Shown here in pieces: positions 46,914 through 58,588 of a DNA stretch of 64,000 nucleotides; positions within the stretch are counted from its first letter, which is position 1; each line of letters starts with the position of its first letter. Position numbers and translations under genes: made by a program. The DNA comes from Rhodocollybia butyracea (Eukaryota; Basidiomycota; Agaricomycetes; Agaricales; Omphalotaceae). The notes below the pieces were generated by a model that had not been told where the DNA came from, did no database searches, and saw nothing but the letters and a program-made list of their open reading frames with translations. The stretch is taken from contig JADNRY010000011.1 of the NCBI GenBank assembly GCA_015501585.1, positions 124,001 through 188,000 on the forward strand, given 5' to 3'.

Positions 46914-49006
46914 CTAGCTGGACCGCCCTACTCCACTGTCCTCTTCCTCGTCCGTGTCATCTAGTTGTAAAGCTGCAAACCGAGTGGTAGACATCCATTT
47001 ATCCTTGTTATAGACCGCGGATTCTGTATCATTGTCAACCTCGTCCTCGTCACTTTCATCCTCTTTTGCAACTGCCGAAGAGCGGTCATCATCATCATCA
47101 CTCTCCTCTTCGGCTTCTAAAGATGTGCGATCGCCGTCCTCGTCTGAAGATTCGCGGTCTTCATCAGAAACATATTCCCAATGATCCCGTTGTATCAATA
47201 TACCCCGACCTTCATTTGATTCAAGAGACGATAAAAGAGTACCAGGAGGCCAGAAGCCCCAAGGGACTTGACCTTCGGCTACTGCACGCAAGACTGACAC
47301 AATGAGCATTTGAATATACAAGATAGAGCTCGGAAATGAAGGATATCTTACTAGCATTCCCCGCACGAGAAACATCAGGCCGTCCAGCCTTCGCAGTGAC
47401 CCATCCTTTCTTGTTCGCAAACGCCACAAGAACGTCCATGGCAGTCCAGAACGTTGACTTATCTACCGCTCGTTTCATTCCTTCCCGCCAAGTACGATTG
47501 TCGGCGACTGGAGGTTCTGTGGCATTTGGATGTGTCAATTTGAATATTTCCTCCAGAGGAAGAAGCTGTAATATGTAGTGAACACAGGCGGGGATGGCGG
47601 AGACGCGAGAAATGGGCAGAACGCCTGAAAGAACCTGCAAGTACGATGATGAGACCAGTTGAAAACAGAATGGTGTATGCTCATACCTGCATCTCCATCG
47701 GTACATAATTGGGCATTACCAGTCCGGGACAGTCCACCAGGCGAATTTCCGGTGTCAGAAAGAGGGTCTGGTAGTGCTTTGTCTGATATACACAGCACGT
47801 CAAAAGAAAGAATATTATAGGGCAGTGAAGCCACTACCTTTCCAGGAGTCTTCGAAGCTCGAACCCTAGATTCTCCGAACAAAGAGTTCAACAATGAGCT
47901 CTTGCCGACATTAGGCTGTCCAACCAATCCGATGGTAAGGAATGGTGGCTCCTCTGGGTCTACCTCATGGTTTGCACTGGCTTGTTGAGCGTGTACACTT
48001 TCAGCTATGCCCCAATTAATATCCCGCTTCACAGGTGGTTTCCAATTCCTCAGCCTCTCTGGATTCGTTTTTTCCTTTTCGGGTGGCTCTAGCAATTGTG
48101 TGTGGAGTTCTCGAATGGCGTCGACTAACTGTTCCCTGAGCGTCTGAGGAATGCGAGCTTCATATTCAACTCGCCCTTGATGATAAAAACCTTGTTCCTT
48201 GGAGGAATACGACTGGACCTGCACAACACGGAGGCCAGGAATAGTGCCACGGAGGTAATCAACCCATGCATTTGATCGTAGGGGCCCAGTGATATCAGTC
48301 TTAGTGAGTACAAGGATCACCTTGCGGTTGGAGAGAAAACTAGCAAGTGATGGTGGATAGTGTAAGAGCGGACATCGAGAATCTATGAGGACAAGAATTA
48401 TTTGAGATATTTCTGTCACCCGCCATCTAATCCAGCGTTAGTATCAGAAGCTTGACAATGAAATCTGACTCACAGCTGCCTCCAAACTTCCAGATTACGC
48501 TCAAAAGAGGACGGAGACCGAATGGAGTAAGCCTCCGCCGATTCCTGATCTATATCATCTTCGGGTTCCACAACCTCTAATCGCCATTTTTCTAGAATAG
48601 TATCCGTTTGTTCTAGCCATTTTTTATGGAGGCCCTCTTCATTTCGTTCAACATCCTTCTTGGACATGTCGTACCGCCATTTCGGTCTGCGTGGACAAGT
48701 CAATTCATCCAAATTTGGACGATCAGCATAGCTCTCGGTGAAGATGGCTGCTTCTGGTGGTATCGGTCGAAGCAGAGGGACAGTGGACGCCAACATTTTC
48801 GTTTGATCTAGGTAATTTTGCGTTGGTTTGACAAAGGAAGATTGTAATCTCTTTGATGATTCCGCTAGAGTATTTGGAGGTCTGGTCAATTTGCGCCGAT
48901 CCCTGTGCTTAGGTGGTGGCGGAGATTTATCCCCGCGTTTCACTGCACGTTTGATTTTGAGTTCTTCCTTCTTTTGTCGAGACGATGTTGGCCGTTTTCG
49001 CCTCAT
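46914..49006 (-). CDS. Circularly permuted GTPase, GNL1/HSR1 type
   Basis: The start MRRKRPTSSRQKKEELKIKR (ATG 49004-49006) matches the basic GNL1 N-terminus better than the ATG 60 bp upstream. The domain order is permuted. First come LVLIDSRCPLLHYPPSLASF and the G4 motif LVLTKTDITGP. Then come the G1 P-loop FLTIGLVGQPNVGKSSLLNS and, across an intron, G3 in VDCPGLVMPNYVPMEMQ. The segments PISRVSAIPACVHYIL and VPWGFWPPGT, and an Asp/Glu-rich tail (DEDGDRTSLEAEEESDDDDD), complete the protein. YlqF/YawG-type GTPases of this group act in ribosome assembly or nucleolar traffic; the exact role of fungal GNL1 is unsettled. At least five introns. Stop 46914-46916. Confidence 0.88.
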
Positions 49007-49181
49007 TGTGATTGATGCTGATGACGGTGACGGTGACGGTTGGAGAAACAAGCGCCCACATGGCATTTGGCAGCTGTGTAAAGTTGTTCAACTGTATCTA
49101 TAACTTATGGACTGACTTTCATCGTCCTGTAGAGTATCTTCAACTTGACGTCCGCATCGTGTGCGCCAATCTCACGATTTC

Positions 49182-51343
49182 ATGAACCACTCTCTGGCGT
49201 CAGCTGGCTCGACGGCTTCCTCTTCTCCGCCTCGTTCTTCGATAGCAACTTCTACTTCGGAAGGCAGACGACAGCATAGGCCCAAAGACACACAATTTGT
49301 GTATAAATATGGACGAAAACTCCACGCATTAAGCCAAGGTATACCTCTGTCACTCGCCAGAGTCTAGCGAGTCTAAACTTGGTTTCAGAAAAGGCACCTT
49401 ATCCGTTGAGCTATGACCAGGAAGTGTTGGAACAGTGCGGGCTAATCTTTTATGTATTTTCCGTGCTCATCCCTCGATTAGAGAACATCTGGATACTCGT
49501 TTGATCAAATACCTCCGGCAAGGATCGGTTTCTTTCATTGATTTCCCTAGCTCAGGACTCCCCGAGCGTTGTTTGGATCTTGGATGCGGGGTATGTTGGC
49601 TTTATAGCTTGGAAATGCCTCCTCACCATATTTTCAAACAGACAGGATCTTGGATTATTGAAGCTGCAAAGGATTGGACTAACTGTTCATTCGTATGTGT
49701 TTCTGTACTTTCAGCGATGACGCATTCATTGATTATCATTCTCAGGTCGGATTTGACCTCGTAAATGTGCAAATCCCGCTGAAACTTCTTGATTCGTCTC
49801 TAGAAGAAAGAATACAATGGAAATACGGAAATTTGTGCGTATAGGTGCCTCTTGAATGTACATAAATTGACAACCCTGGTAGTTTGACAACCAAACTTCC
49901 TTTCGACGATGACGAATTTGATCACGTTCATATACAATCCATCTCTCTTGGAGTCCCAGAGAATAAAGTGCGTGTATACTTTCCATTACTCATTCATTCT
50001 ACTCATACACATATAGTGGGGTGTGCTATTTGATGAAATATGCCGCGTCTTACGACCTGGAGGTTCTGTGGAAATGGTTGAGGATGGTGCGTTTTGACAA
50101 CAATGGGCGTAGTATCAAGACTCACAAGATGTCCAGATATCGTTTTTCCGGTCCTTCCTCGCTGGTTTACTGCGCCTATGCGAGCCAGACCACATCGCTC
50201 TGCCTCGGTACATCTACCAGAGGGGTATGGGAACCTACCATCACCTCCCGAAACTCCAACCCCAATGACCTCTCACGACCATGCTCTCCTTGAATCTCTA
50301 CACAAATCTGTGTTTGAACATCGATTCATCAATAGGAAACCCTCTGGTGAGCTTTTCACCCCCGCAGTTCCTGCCGCCCTCTGACCTCGTTATTAGCTGT
50401 ATTACCTAGCTACTTTACTACTTACTTCAGGCACTGTACCCTTGGTCCGATCCTCAGTTTTCCTATGCCTCCCATCTCTCCTTTACAGCCGCTTCCCCCG
50501 CAAATGGCTACGGCCTATGCGGTGGGGCCATTAGGATTAGACCTTGACCAACGAGCGTCTATAATGGCGGCTACGTCTATGTCTTCATCAGTTTCCTCCA
50601 CTGCTGTTCAATCCACTGCTATACGCCCCATCTCTTTGTCATTCTCTTCCGCTGTATCCAAAGAATCGTCTACCTCTACAACAAGTGGCTCTTCGCAAGG
50701 CTCCAAGGAAATATCACCTCGGTTTTCCCTCGAAGTATCCGAAGCCCTTGCGATAGACGATACGGACAGCCAATCTGAGATCCTTCCTCCTCCGCTCAAG
50801 GATCGGTACTTACTGGATTCAACAGGACTAGCCAATAACACCTTGCCTAGGGTACCATTGGTAGACCCCAAACAGCTCGATTCTCTCAACGAACGTTCTC
50901 TCGCTATGCATCTTTATCGTTCCTATAATCTGGTACTAGGTTGCCAAGAAGCATTATGGGAAGAACTGAAAGATCGTGTGCGGAACCGAAAGCACGAACT
51001 GGAACCATTTGGATGGGAAGACGAAGAAGAATTCGAGGAGGTTCAGAATCGGAAAAAGTTTGAGCGGTTACTTGAACGGTATCGAAGGTTGGTGGAGTGA
51101 TAATTTGGTTGGTTTTTGACTGATGCTCTGCTCAGTGATATGCAATCGCGAGTGTCACTTTGGTGTTCCTTGTCAGACATTGGTTGGCCATTGCCTGTGC
51201 GAGAGCCATTAACAAAGGCTGAGCTTATTGAGGAAGAACGGATGCGTGAAGCGATGCTAGAGGCTAGGCGGAGTGCTTCATTAGAAGACCAGCAGCTCCC
51301 CTGTCGTTCGGTGAGAGTCCTTGTAGGCTTTAAGCCATCATAA
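49182..51343 (+). CDS. SAM-dependent methyltransferase-domain protein (class I), uncharacterised
   Basis: ATG 49182-49184 begins MNHSLASAGSTASSSPPRSS. A leader with FVYKYGRKLHALS and APYPLSYDQEVLEQ precedes the Rossmann fold. Motif I is ERCLDLGCGTGSWIIEAAKD, formed by splicing across an intron (about 49590-49643). It is followed by FVGFDLVNVQIPL, DDDEFDHVHIQSIS and LFDEICRVLRPGGSVEMVED. The second half is Ser/Pro-rich (MPPISPLQPLPPQ, SSSVSSTAVQ). It ends with conserved helices LAMHLYRSYNLVLGCQEALW and, after a GTTGGT-CAG intron, SDMQSRVSLWCSLSDIGWPL. The substrate is unknown. This layout, a methyltransferase at the front and a long tail behind, is one I associate with basidiomycete proteins, but I give no specific function. 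Stop at 51341-51343. It is divergent from GNL1 over about 175 bp. Confidence 0.72.
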
Positions 51344-51545
51344 CCATTTTTTCAGCTGTGATACCTGGTCGGGTTTCCTTCCTTCCTATACCCACGTAAT
51401 TTACATGTACATATGTATATCATGTACTAGAAAATGAACCGCTCGTATGTCAGTATGTAGATATCATATTGCTGCGGGAGTGACCAGCGCCTAATATGCG
51501 CGCCTAATTTTTTCATCTCAACTACACTTTTCTAACAATTCTTTA

Positions 51546-54500
51546 ATGGCGGCTTCCACCTCTCGCGAGCCGCACGACATTCTGGGGGGACAGCCGCCTG
51601 TTTCTGAGGAGCTTGAAAAATCTGGCGCAAGATTAAAGAATAAAGGAAAGGGTAAAGAGACAAGAGGTAGCCAGAAGAAACGATCAGCAACAGGGAACCC
51701 GCCCACTACGACGCCGAGCACTTCACCAGGGTTCGAGGACGACCCCCTGCTGAACTGGGTTTCTTTAACGGACTCCCATCCGAGTAATAGTCCACCAATT
51801 TTTACCAAGGATGGAAGGTGAGAATTCCTTGAGCCTTTTCTTCTCCAGTACCAATGCGTTTTCTATAGTTACTACTTTTCCCTTGGTGGCTCCTCAGTCA
51901 AAATATTTGCCACTTCTACAGGGCAGCTAGTGTCCACATTATCTTCTCCATCATCTAGTACTGACGCTTCGCAAGAGGCACTGACATCGGTTGTACTCAA
52001 TCCTCAAAATGTTTTCCAAATTATAACGGGTTCTCTTGACGGATCCATCAGGATCTGGGACTATTTGGATGCAACACTAATCAGGACTCTATATATCGGG
52101 CAGCCGATACATCATATTTGTGCACACGACAAGCACAAAGACCTCGTCTTTGTTACAGCGTCGCGCCAACGCAAACACGATAAAAAGTCATGTAAGCCTG
52201 TGCTGCCGTTATACGTCAACGAACTTCGCTCATTATTTACTATAGCCGGAGATGGTGCCTTTTTTGTCCTTCAAGTATCCTTGAAACCTACAGATGCATC
52301 TGCCCAGTCCACTAGCCAAAAGCCTTCAGATATAACAGTCATTGGCAAAACCAAATGTCCGAGCGGTCTTGCTATCTCTCCTAGTGGGAACTGGTTAGTG
52401 GTTACCGCAGCACACAAGTCTTATGTCGCGAACCTGCTCTCAATACGATCCGGCTTTACCAAGTTTATTGCCTCTGATAAACTCACATGCCTTGCCTTCC
52501 ATCCTCTGGAAGATTATTTTGCTACCGGAGACGTCAAGGGAAACATCAGGCTATGGTATTGCTTAGATGAATCTACGAATGTGAAAGTGGCTGGTTTGGA
52601 AAAGAAAACTCAAACTGCGAGTTTTCATTGGCACGCTCACTCTGTTTCTTCGATTGCGTTCACGTCTAATGGCGCCTACCTCTTGAGTGGCGGAGAGGAA
52701 TCAGTACTGGTTATATGGCAACTGCATTCAGGCAAAAAAGAATTTGTACCTCGATTAGGCTCACCTGTGCAAACCATCTCGATAACTAAAACCTTGGATG
52801 GGGGGGAAGAATACCTTTTGGGCTTGACCGACGCAACATTTGTATTTGTAAGCGCTGCCACACTCAAGATGTCCAGAAGTTATGCGCGCATAAAACTTGG
52901 TACGTTATATCGGTTACGTTCTTATTGCGTACTAATCTTTTCTTCAGTGCCATCAGACAACTCAACACCATCCTCCAAACCAGTTCCTTTAGCGGTGCAT
53001 CCTACATCATCGACTTTCATTCTTCCTTCATCCCACGCCGCTTCGGTCCAGATGTATTCCCTACTTTCATCGAAAATAGTCTCAGAGCTAGAAGTATCTC
53101 CATCGAATAGAGTTTCACGGAGAGATGAAAAGCCCATAGAGCCGTTGCGAGTCGAACGCACTGTCGTCTCGTCATCTGGCGGGTGGATGGCCTCTATAGA
53201 TGCTAGGAAACCAACAGAAGATTTTCAAGGAGAGGTGTACATGAAAATCTGGCGATGGGAACGAAAGACTTCCTCCTGGTCTTTGAATACTCGCATAGAT
53301 AGGCCGCACGGTCTTCACAAAGTCTTGGACTTATCCTTTAATCCCTGTCCTCAACGTAACCAGGAATCATTTTTGGTCACGACTGGGGGCGACGGTACCG
53401 TGAAAACTTGGAGACTTCGCTCAAACCGAGATAAAAAGGAAGGTACAGAAGGTTTGTTGTTATAATTCCATTATTTCCTATATGAATGGCTGAACTTAGG
53501 TGTAGAATTCTGGGTCTCTCGCTCATCGCTCAGCTTTTCCAACGAAATACCTTCGCATGTGTCTTGGTCACCAGATGGCTCTCTTTTGGCAGTTTCCCTA
53601 GGCGGATATGTTTCTCTATATGACGCTCTGACAAATATACACCGGACTACCTTCACCTCTTCTAAAGGCTCGGTTGCGAAGGCATCATACTTTGTTGGAC
53701 GAGGGCGGTTTTTGGTCATTCAAGGAATACAGGATTTTGCAGTTTGGGATATCGTAACTCATTCAGGTGTGTCGACAGCTTGCCTTAGTTCTTTGAACTT
53801 GAGTTCACAGCTTTCAATAGTGCGCTTCACTTTCACTTGCTCTTACCCCATCTACACTGTGGTCCCTCATCCAGACAACGAAAATTTCGCTGTCTTCACC
53901 TCTGCCGCTCTCGAGCGTTCTAGAGTGCACATTTTCTCGCCTCTGACCCCAAAACCCTCGAAGACAGCCTATCTTCCTTTCATGCTACAGAGCGTAGTTT
54001 GGTACTCGCCCAAACCAAGCATCCCTTTCAGTCTTGCTGGTATCACCCAAGATTGGCGATTTGTACTTGTCGGCGAGGACGTGAAGGCTCCGGAGGAAGA
54101 GGGAAAATTGGCGATGGGTATTAAGTCGCGGTCTCCGCTTCAGCGTCGAACTCTCTTCCAGGACATCTTTGGAAAATCCATCTTTGAACAAACACCCGCA
54201 GACCCTTCCTCAGCTGCTGTTTTACGTGAAAGCGCAGGCATCCTCGACCGTACTTTGTTCGAAGTGCCCGCTTATCTGGCTCCTCCAGTAGAGAGTTTAT
54301 TCGACCCATTCATTATGGGCTTCTTGAGGCGTTCCCATGAATCGAATATCTTTCTGTTACCCGAAGAGCCAACGGACGAAGATATGAGCATGGAGGTTGA
54401 CGACAGCAACGAACCGCTTCCGTTGTCCTCGCGGGTACTGAATGTGGAAGCCAAGGAAGTATCTTCGTTGGTTTCTCTTTTCCAGTTGCACTCGCTACAA

Positions 54501-54743
54501 CGTAGGTTGCTTTTATTCTTTGTTTGTGGTCCAGTATTAACTGATGTCTCAGCTCGTGCTCCCCCAAAAACACCCAAGCCCAAGGTGAATGGTGTCGTAA
54601 AAGTCAACGGAGTGCATCCCATACCATCTCCCACTCCCTTGAAGACGAAGCCTGTGATCCCTCCACCGTCTCCGGACCCTACGGCATCGCCTATGGTCAA
54701 CGGTAATAGGAGAAAACGAAAAACTGCATCTGACTACCTTTAA
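51546..54743 (+). CDS. UTP17/NAN1 (WDR75), U3 snoRNP t-UTP WD40 protein
   Basis: ATG 51546-51548 begins MAASTSREPHDILGGQ. A GTGAGA-TAG intron joins FTKDGRS to YYFSLGGSSVKIFATSTGQL. Two WD40 propellers follow, with typical repeats: IITGSLDGSIRIWDYLDATL, FATGDVKGNIRLWYCLDEST, YLLSGGEESVLVIWQLHSGK, LVTTGGDGTVKTWRL and WSPDGSLLAVSLGGYVSLYD. SLAGITQDWRFVLVGED ends the second propeller. The C-terminal tail contains a basic end (NGNRRKRKTASDYL, stop 54741-54743), suited to the nucleolus. WDR75/Utp17 belongs to the t-UTP subcomplex of the small-subunit processome, needed for rDNA transcription and early 18S processing. Six or so short introns. Confidence 0.85.
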
Positions 54744-55646
54744 GTAGGTAGTACTGCCTTCTTTATATATATATATATATTGCATAGTTGTGCTCGAATA
54801 TTTCTACTGTCACAAGCGTTCAGCCAAGAGTTTTCACAGTGCGTGGCTACGGTCGTTACGCATATCAATCCCTTCTTTTATAGAGCGCTCTTAAAGTGGT
54901 AATTTTTAAGTGGTAATTTTCAAGCTTAATTGACTCGCAAGAACTTTCTTCAGGGGTCTGTGCAAATGGCATGTGTAGTTTTTGTTTCACAGGCTTGAGG
55001 TGATCTCGCTCTGGCAGACATACCGGAGACAGAATCTATCTCCTAAAATTTTCCTTGTAGGTTTGAGGAATGCCCTCGAGGTGTACAGAAATATTCACCC
55101 TTCGAGTGTAGTATCGAGTACCAGTAGGTACCAGTTACCAAAAATTCTCAAATCAGTTCGATCACCTTTTATCGTACTGGTGTATTGATGCATTGCTGTC
55201 CCTGGATTCCCAGCTTGAAGTTGACGACATATCATATCGTCATCACTTGAACATACTACCGTCTACGAGCGTCTACGCCGTCAACTACATAGTACAATAG
55301 AGTACAATCAGCGATAGCAGGAATAAAGGATGGGCTGCATCTGATTCATTTGATTCACTAGTTGTATCGTCAGCTCAGCGCTCTCAGCGCTCAGTTATCG
55401 CAGGTTATCGCCTTCAGGGTCTTTTTCTTCCCGAGGAATCAATCTCGCGAGTCGATCTGATTCCCTGATTTTCTTCCGCGGAAGCAAACTATAAAGTATA
55501 ATTCTACTTGATAAACAAATCTCCTAAAAGGCTACATAATGAGAGTTGTGAGGATACAGAAGGATGTAAGAGAAAATATAAATCAAAAGCAATCTTAAAA
55601 TTTATCCATGATACATTTCCATCCAATTCAATCGAGATTGAGATCA
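54744..55646. other. Intergenic region between convergent genes
   Basis: This 0.9 kb contains the TA microsatellite and a short direct repeat (AAGTGGTAATTTT twice near 54894-54921). A CAGCGCTCTCAGCGCTCAG duplication lies near 55375-55395. No reading frame resembles a protein family. Confidence 0.5.
54763..54780. repeat. (TA)9 microsatellite
   Basis: Uninterrupted TA repeat 20 bp past the UTP17 stop codon, in its 3' untranslated region. Confidence 0.85.
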
Positions 55647-57470
55647 TCATGGCGGTGCTTCATTCGGTGCGCTGAGCAACTCATCTTCCTCCTGAGTCTT
55701 CGTACCAATGTCAATAACCATTACCTGGCCAACGGTAGCTCTCGCATACGCGAGAGTTTGTTGAGTAAATTTCTCAATCATCGTTCTAGCCATGTAAGTC
55801 TTGCGAACCGGAACCCCGCACATATGCCGCGCTCCCACAAATCTGGTGAAGATTTCCGGGTGAATGTTTTGCACCTCAAGGACAGTGAGACGCGGGTTTA
55901 CTAAACGGGGTTGTCGATCCTTGTCTTCCAGAATGGCTTTCGAAGGCTGCATAGCATCCTTGAGACGAAGGTTTTCGACGACACGGAAGGCTTGTCTCAT
56001 TTGAGGAGGCAACAAAGGATGTGGCTGCATGACATCTGGGTCAAATAAAAATGCCTGGAGAATATCGCAGTCGAGTGATGCCAGACGGGCATACGTCAAC
56101 AGCGGCATAGAGTCCAGCCACTTGATCATTATCGGCAAGTTTTCAACTTCGCAAGTAGTGGTATACAGCGTCAACAGCTTGATTTCCCGGAATCGACCAG
56201 TTATAAACTCGTAAAAGGGACCGTAGCTCTCTCCTTTGAAGTTCATGATAGTCAAATCTCGGACATGAGGAGCGGTAAAGTGCGATACGACGCTCTTGGT
56301 AAAGGGAGCAGCAAAGTTGGCCAGGACAAGGGTGTTAAGGAGAGGCAGCTCAATAGGGGGATGCATGGTGAATACGGTAGGATTGCTACTGGCCGGACCA
56401 GCACCATCCAGCGACAATTTGGTTAACATTGCCGAGCTGGTAAGGATCTCTCGGAAGCGCGGTAGCGAAGGGCACCAGTCGAGGGGGATTCTTCGAATGT
56501 CAAGCGTGCTAAGGTTGTTGAGCGACGGAGTGTTGGCCCAATCAATGTGAACGCCATTCATGGTGAACGACTTTAGCGTTGGTACGAGCCTGCCTCCAAA
56601 GAGAGGGTAGAAGGTCACGTCGTGATTCGGGGGATCATATCGGTTGCCCCGCCAAGTGAGACCAGGCCATAGATACGGATTGCCAGTCCGATGAATCTCG
56701 AAACGTTCCATGGTGAGAGGCGGACTGCCGTACTTCCCATAGTCGTTCAGCCACTTGAGAACTGAAAGAATGGGTTCCCAGTTGTCGAGGAGGATGATGA
56801 GCATGCGGATATGGTGCAGGTGAGGCGTGAGAGCATTCAAGAGGTTGCAAACCTCTTCGTCCGTATATTTGTGCTCGTCAGTATCGTTAATTCGAAGATC
56901 CAATGGCGAAACGCCAGATCTCTCGACGAAAGCCAGCGATCGCTCAAATGGAGGATCGTCGCGGAACCAAATCGCGTTCCAAAGAGTGGGGTCCGAGATG
57001 GCAGCGTGGCGCAGGGACTTAGACACCCAAGTAAGTTGTAACCGCCAGCGGATACCTATCGGAGGAGTCGGGGCAGACCAAACTACGAAACGTAGAATGT
57101 TGGAGATGATTTCCATTGGCAGGTCATTGAGGCGAAATGTACGCCAGTAGCTGAGCTGATAGGCGATAAAAGCTCTGTAACAATGTACTTGGTATTCTTC
57201 TCTGCTTTTTCCTGCCTTGTTGGCTTCAATCATGCGAAATTCATCGAAATGACGAGCACAGTCAAGTCGTAGCTCGAAAACCTCTTCTGGAGTGAGAGGA
57301 TGGGGTACCCAAGGATCACGCTCGATCGTGTGGCGGATGTATTCTTCCATCGTGATATGGCGATAAACAGGACGCTGGGTCGCAACAGCTCCGTTTCCAG
57401 CAGGAGCAGGACGATTCGTTTGCCAATGAGCAGCACCACGAGGAGTATCACGACGAGCACCTGAGGCCAT
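55647..57470 (-). CDS. F-box protein, intronless
   Basis: A single 607-codon frame from ATG 57468-57470 to stop 55647-55649. After a 120-residue leader the F-box is RLNDLPMEIISNILRFVVW, followed by LQLTWVSKSLRHAAISDPTL and WNAIWFRDD. The remainder has a leucine-rich pattern of buried strands (DLRINDTDE, LSTLDIRRIPL, LTKLSLDGAG, LNTLVLANF, VRDLTIMNF), the usual shape of Agaricomycete F-box/LRR proteins. They are taken to be SCF adaptors, a family much expanded in these fungi; the target is unknown. Lack of introns contrasts with the neighbours and may mean retrocopying or a recent family expansion. The leader motif HTIERDPWVPHPLTPEEVFE is unlike ordinary F-box starts. Confidence 0.85.
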   Translation of the reverse strand: MASGARRDTPRGAAHWQTNRPAPAGNGAVATQRPVYRHITMEEYIRHTIERDPWVPHPLTPEEVFELRLDCARHFDEFRMIEANKAGKSREEYQVHCYRAFIAYQLSYWRTFRLNDLPMEIISNILRFVVWSAPTPPIGIRWRLQLTWVSKSLRHAAISDPTLWNAIWFRDDPPFERSLAFVERSGVSPLDLRINDTDEHKYTDEEVCNLLNALTPHLHHIRMLIILLDNWEPILSVLKWLNDYGKYGSPPLTMERFEIHRTGNPYLWPGLTWRGNRYDPPNHDVTFYPLFGGRLVPTLKSFTMNGVHIDWANTPSLNNLSTLDIRRIPLDWCPSLPRFREILTSSAMLTKLSLDGAGPASSNPTVFTMHPPIELPLLNTLVLANFAAPFTKSVVSHFTAPHVRDLTIMNFKGESYGPFYEFITGRFREIKLLTLYTTTCEVENLPIMIKWLDSMPLLTYARLASLDCDILQAFLFDPDVMQPHPLLPPQMRQAFRVVENLRLKDAMQPSKAILEDKDRQPRLVNPRLTVLEVQNIHPEIFTRFVGARHMCGVPVRKTYMARTMIEKFTQQTLAYARATVGQVMVIDIGTKTQEEDELLSAPNEAPP

Positions 57471-58588
57471 CTGTTCTAAAGCAGATTAGACATCGATGAA
57501 AGAAAAAATAAGGGGAAACAGCACTGACAGTATGTGGAGCGTAGAGCAAGATGTAGACAAGGAAACTGGACGGGAATTTGGCTCAGCTTAAATAGAGGAC
57601 AGTGGGAGGGGCCTTGGATAAGCAGGAGGGGATAAATGAATGATGGACAAGAGTAAAAGGGATTTGGATCAAGTCGATGGGTTTTTAGCTCGGTCAAAGC
57701 GCAAGCGCCCTGTTCACGTGTTAAGAGCGTAGTACTAAGTAACCTTGGCCAAGAAGGGCTAAGAAGGGACGGATGGTCCAAACTTGAAACAGCACAAGGG
57801 CGGCCTGAGGTCGTATGCGTGCTGGATGCTGTGGTGATTGGTAAAGTTGAAGGCAGGAGAATAAAGCGTGTTGATATCGTGGGCGCGACTGGGGCCCTTT
57901 TATCAGCAAAAAAAAATTCCCGTGGATTCAGAGGCGTAATAGAAAGATATTGGCCCGGAGCAGAAGATAAAATGAGGCAATATATGTGCTAGAGTGCTAG
58001 CACACCGTTTCCTTCAACTTTCCCCATGATGGTTGTCGGTCCGGATGAAAGGCATTCCCGACCCAGCGGAATTTCCCGAGCGCCCTGATTGACCACTTTT
58101 TTTTTCTGGCACGGTCAATGCCATGTCGTCGACACAAAGCAAGTCTTTCAATCAAATTCCATTATTATAATGAAGCCGCGGAAGCAAAACGGAAGCTTTT
58201 GGTCACCAAGGGCCGATTCGAAATTCTTGTGAGCCCAACAAGGACCAACTTCTTAGAAATCACATTTTCAATGTGATAACCAGGCAATCTCCGACAAGGA
58301 TAGCCACTATCCCCGTTGGATTACTTTGATGTGACTCTCGAGGCCTTCTATCTCAGTTACCGCGTTTTGCCTTCTACACGAGGCTCGCAGCTCACGTGGA
58401 GGAACCAACAACCTTTGTTTTTGTGGGCAGGGACTGCAGGGTCGTTCCGAAATCAAGATCACGCATTATTTCAACGCCAAACACTTCGTGTATTTGTGTA
58501 TGTACGTCGGTTTTTACTAACTGGTACTACAATACAGGTACCTACCTTACAACTAGAATACTTGTACATTTTACATCCAGACCATCAA
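57471..58588. other. Intergenic region, no gene supported
   Basis: About 1.1 kb upstream of the F-box gene and downstream of the PB1 gene. Short frames at 57476-57909 and 58316-58608 have no family pattern. Poly-A/T tracts (AAAAAAAATT near 57909, CTTTTTTTTT near 58095) are present. I see no tRNA or repeat longer than 15 bp. Confidence 0.5.
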
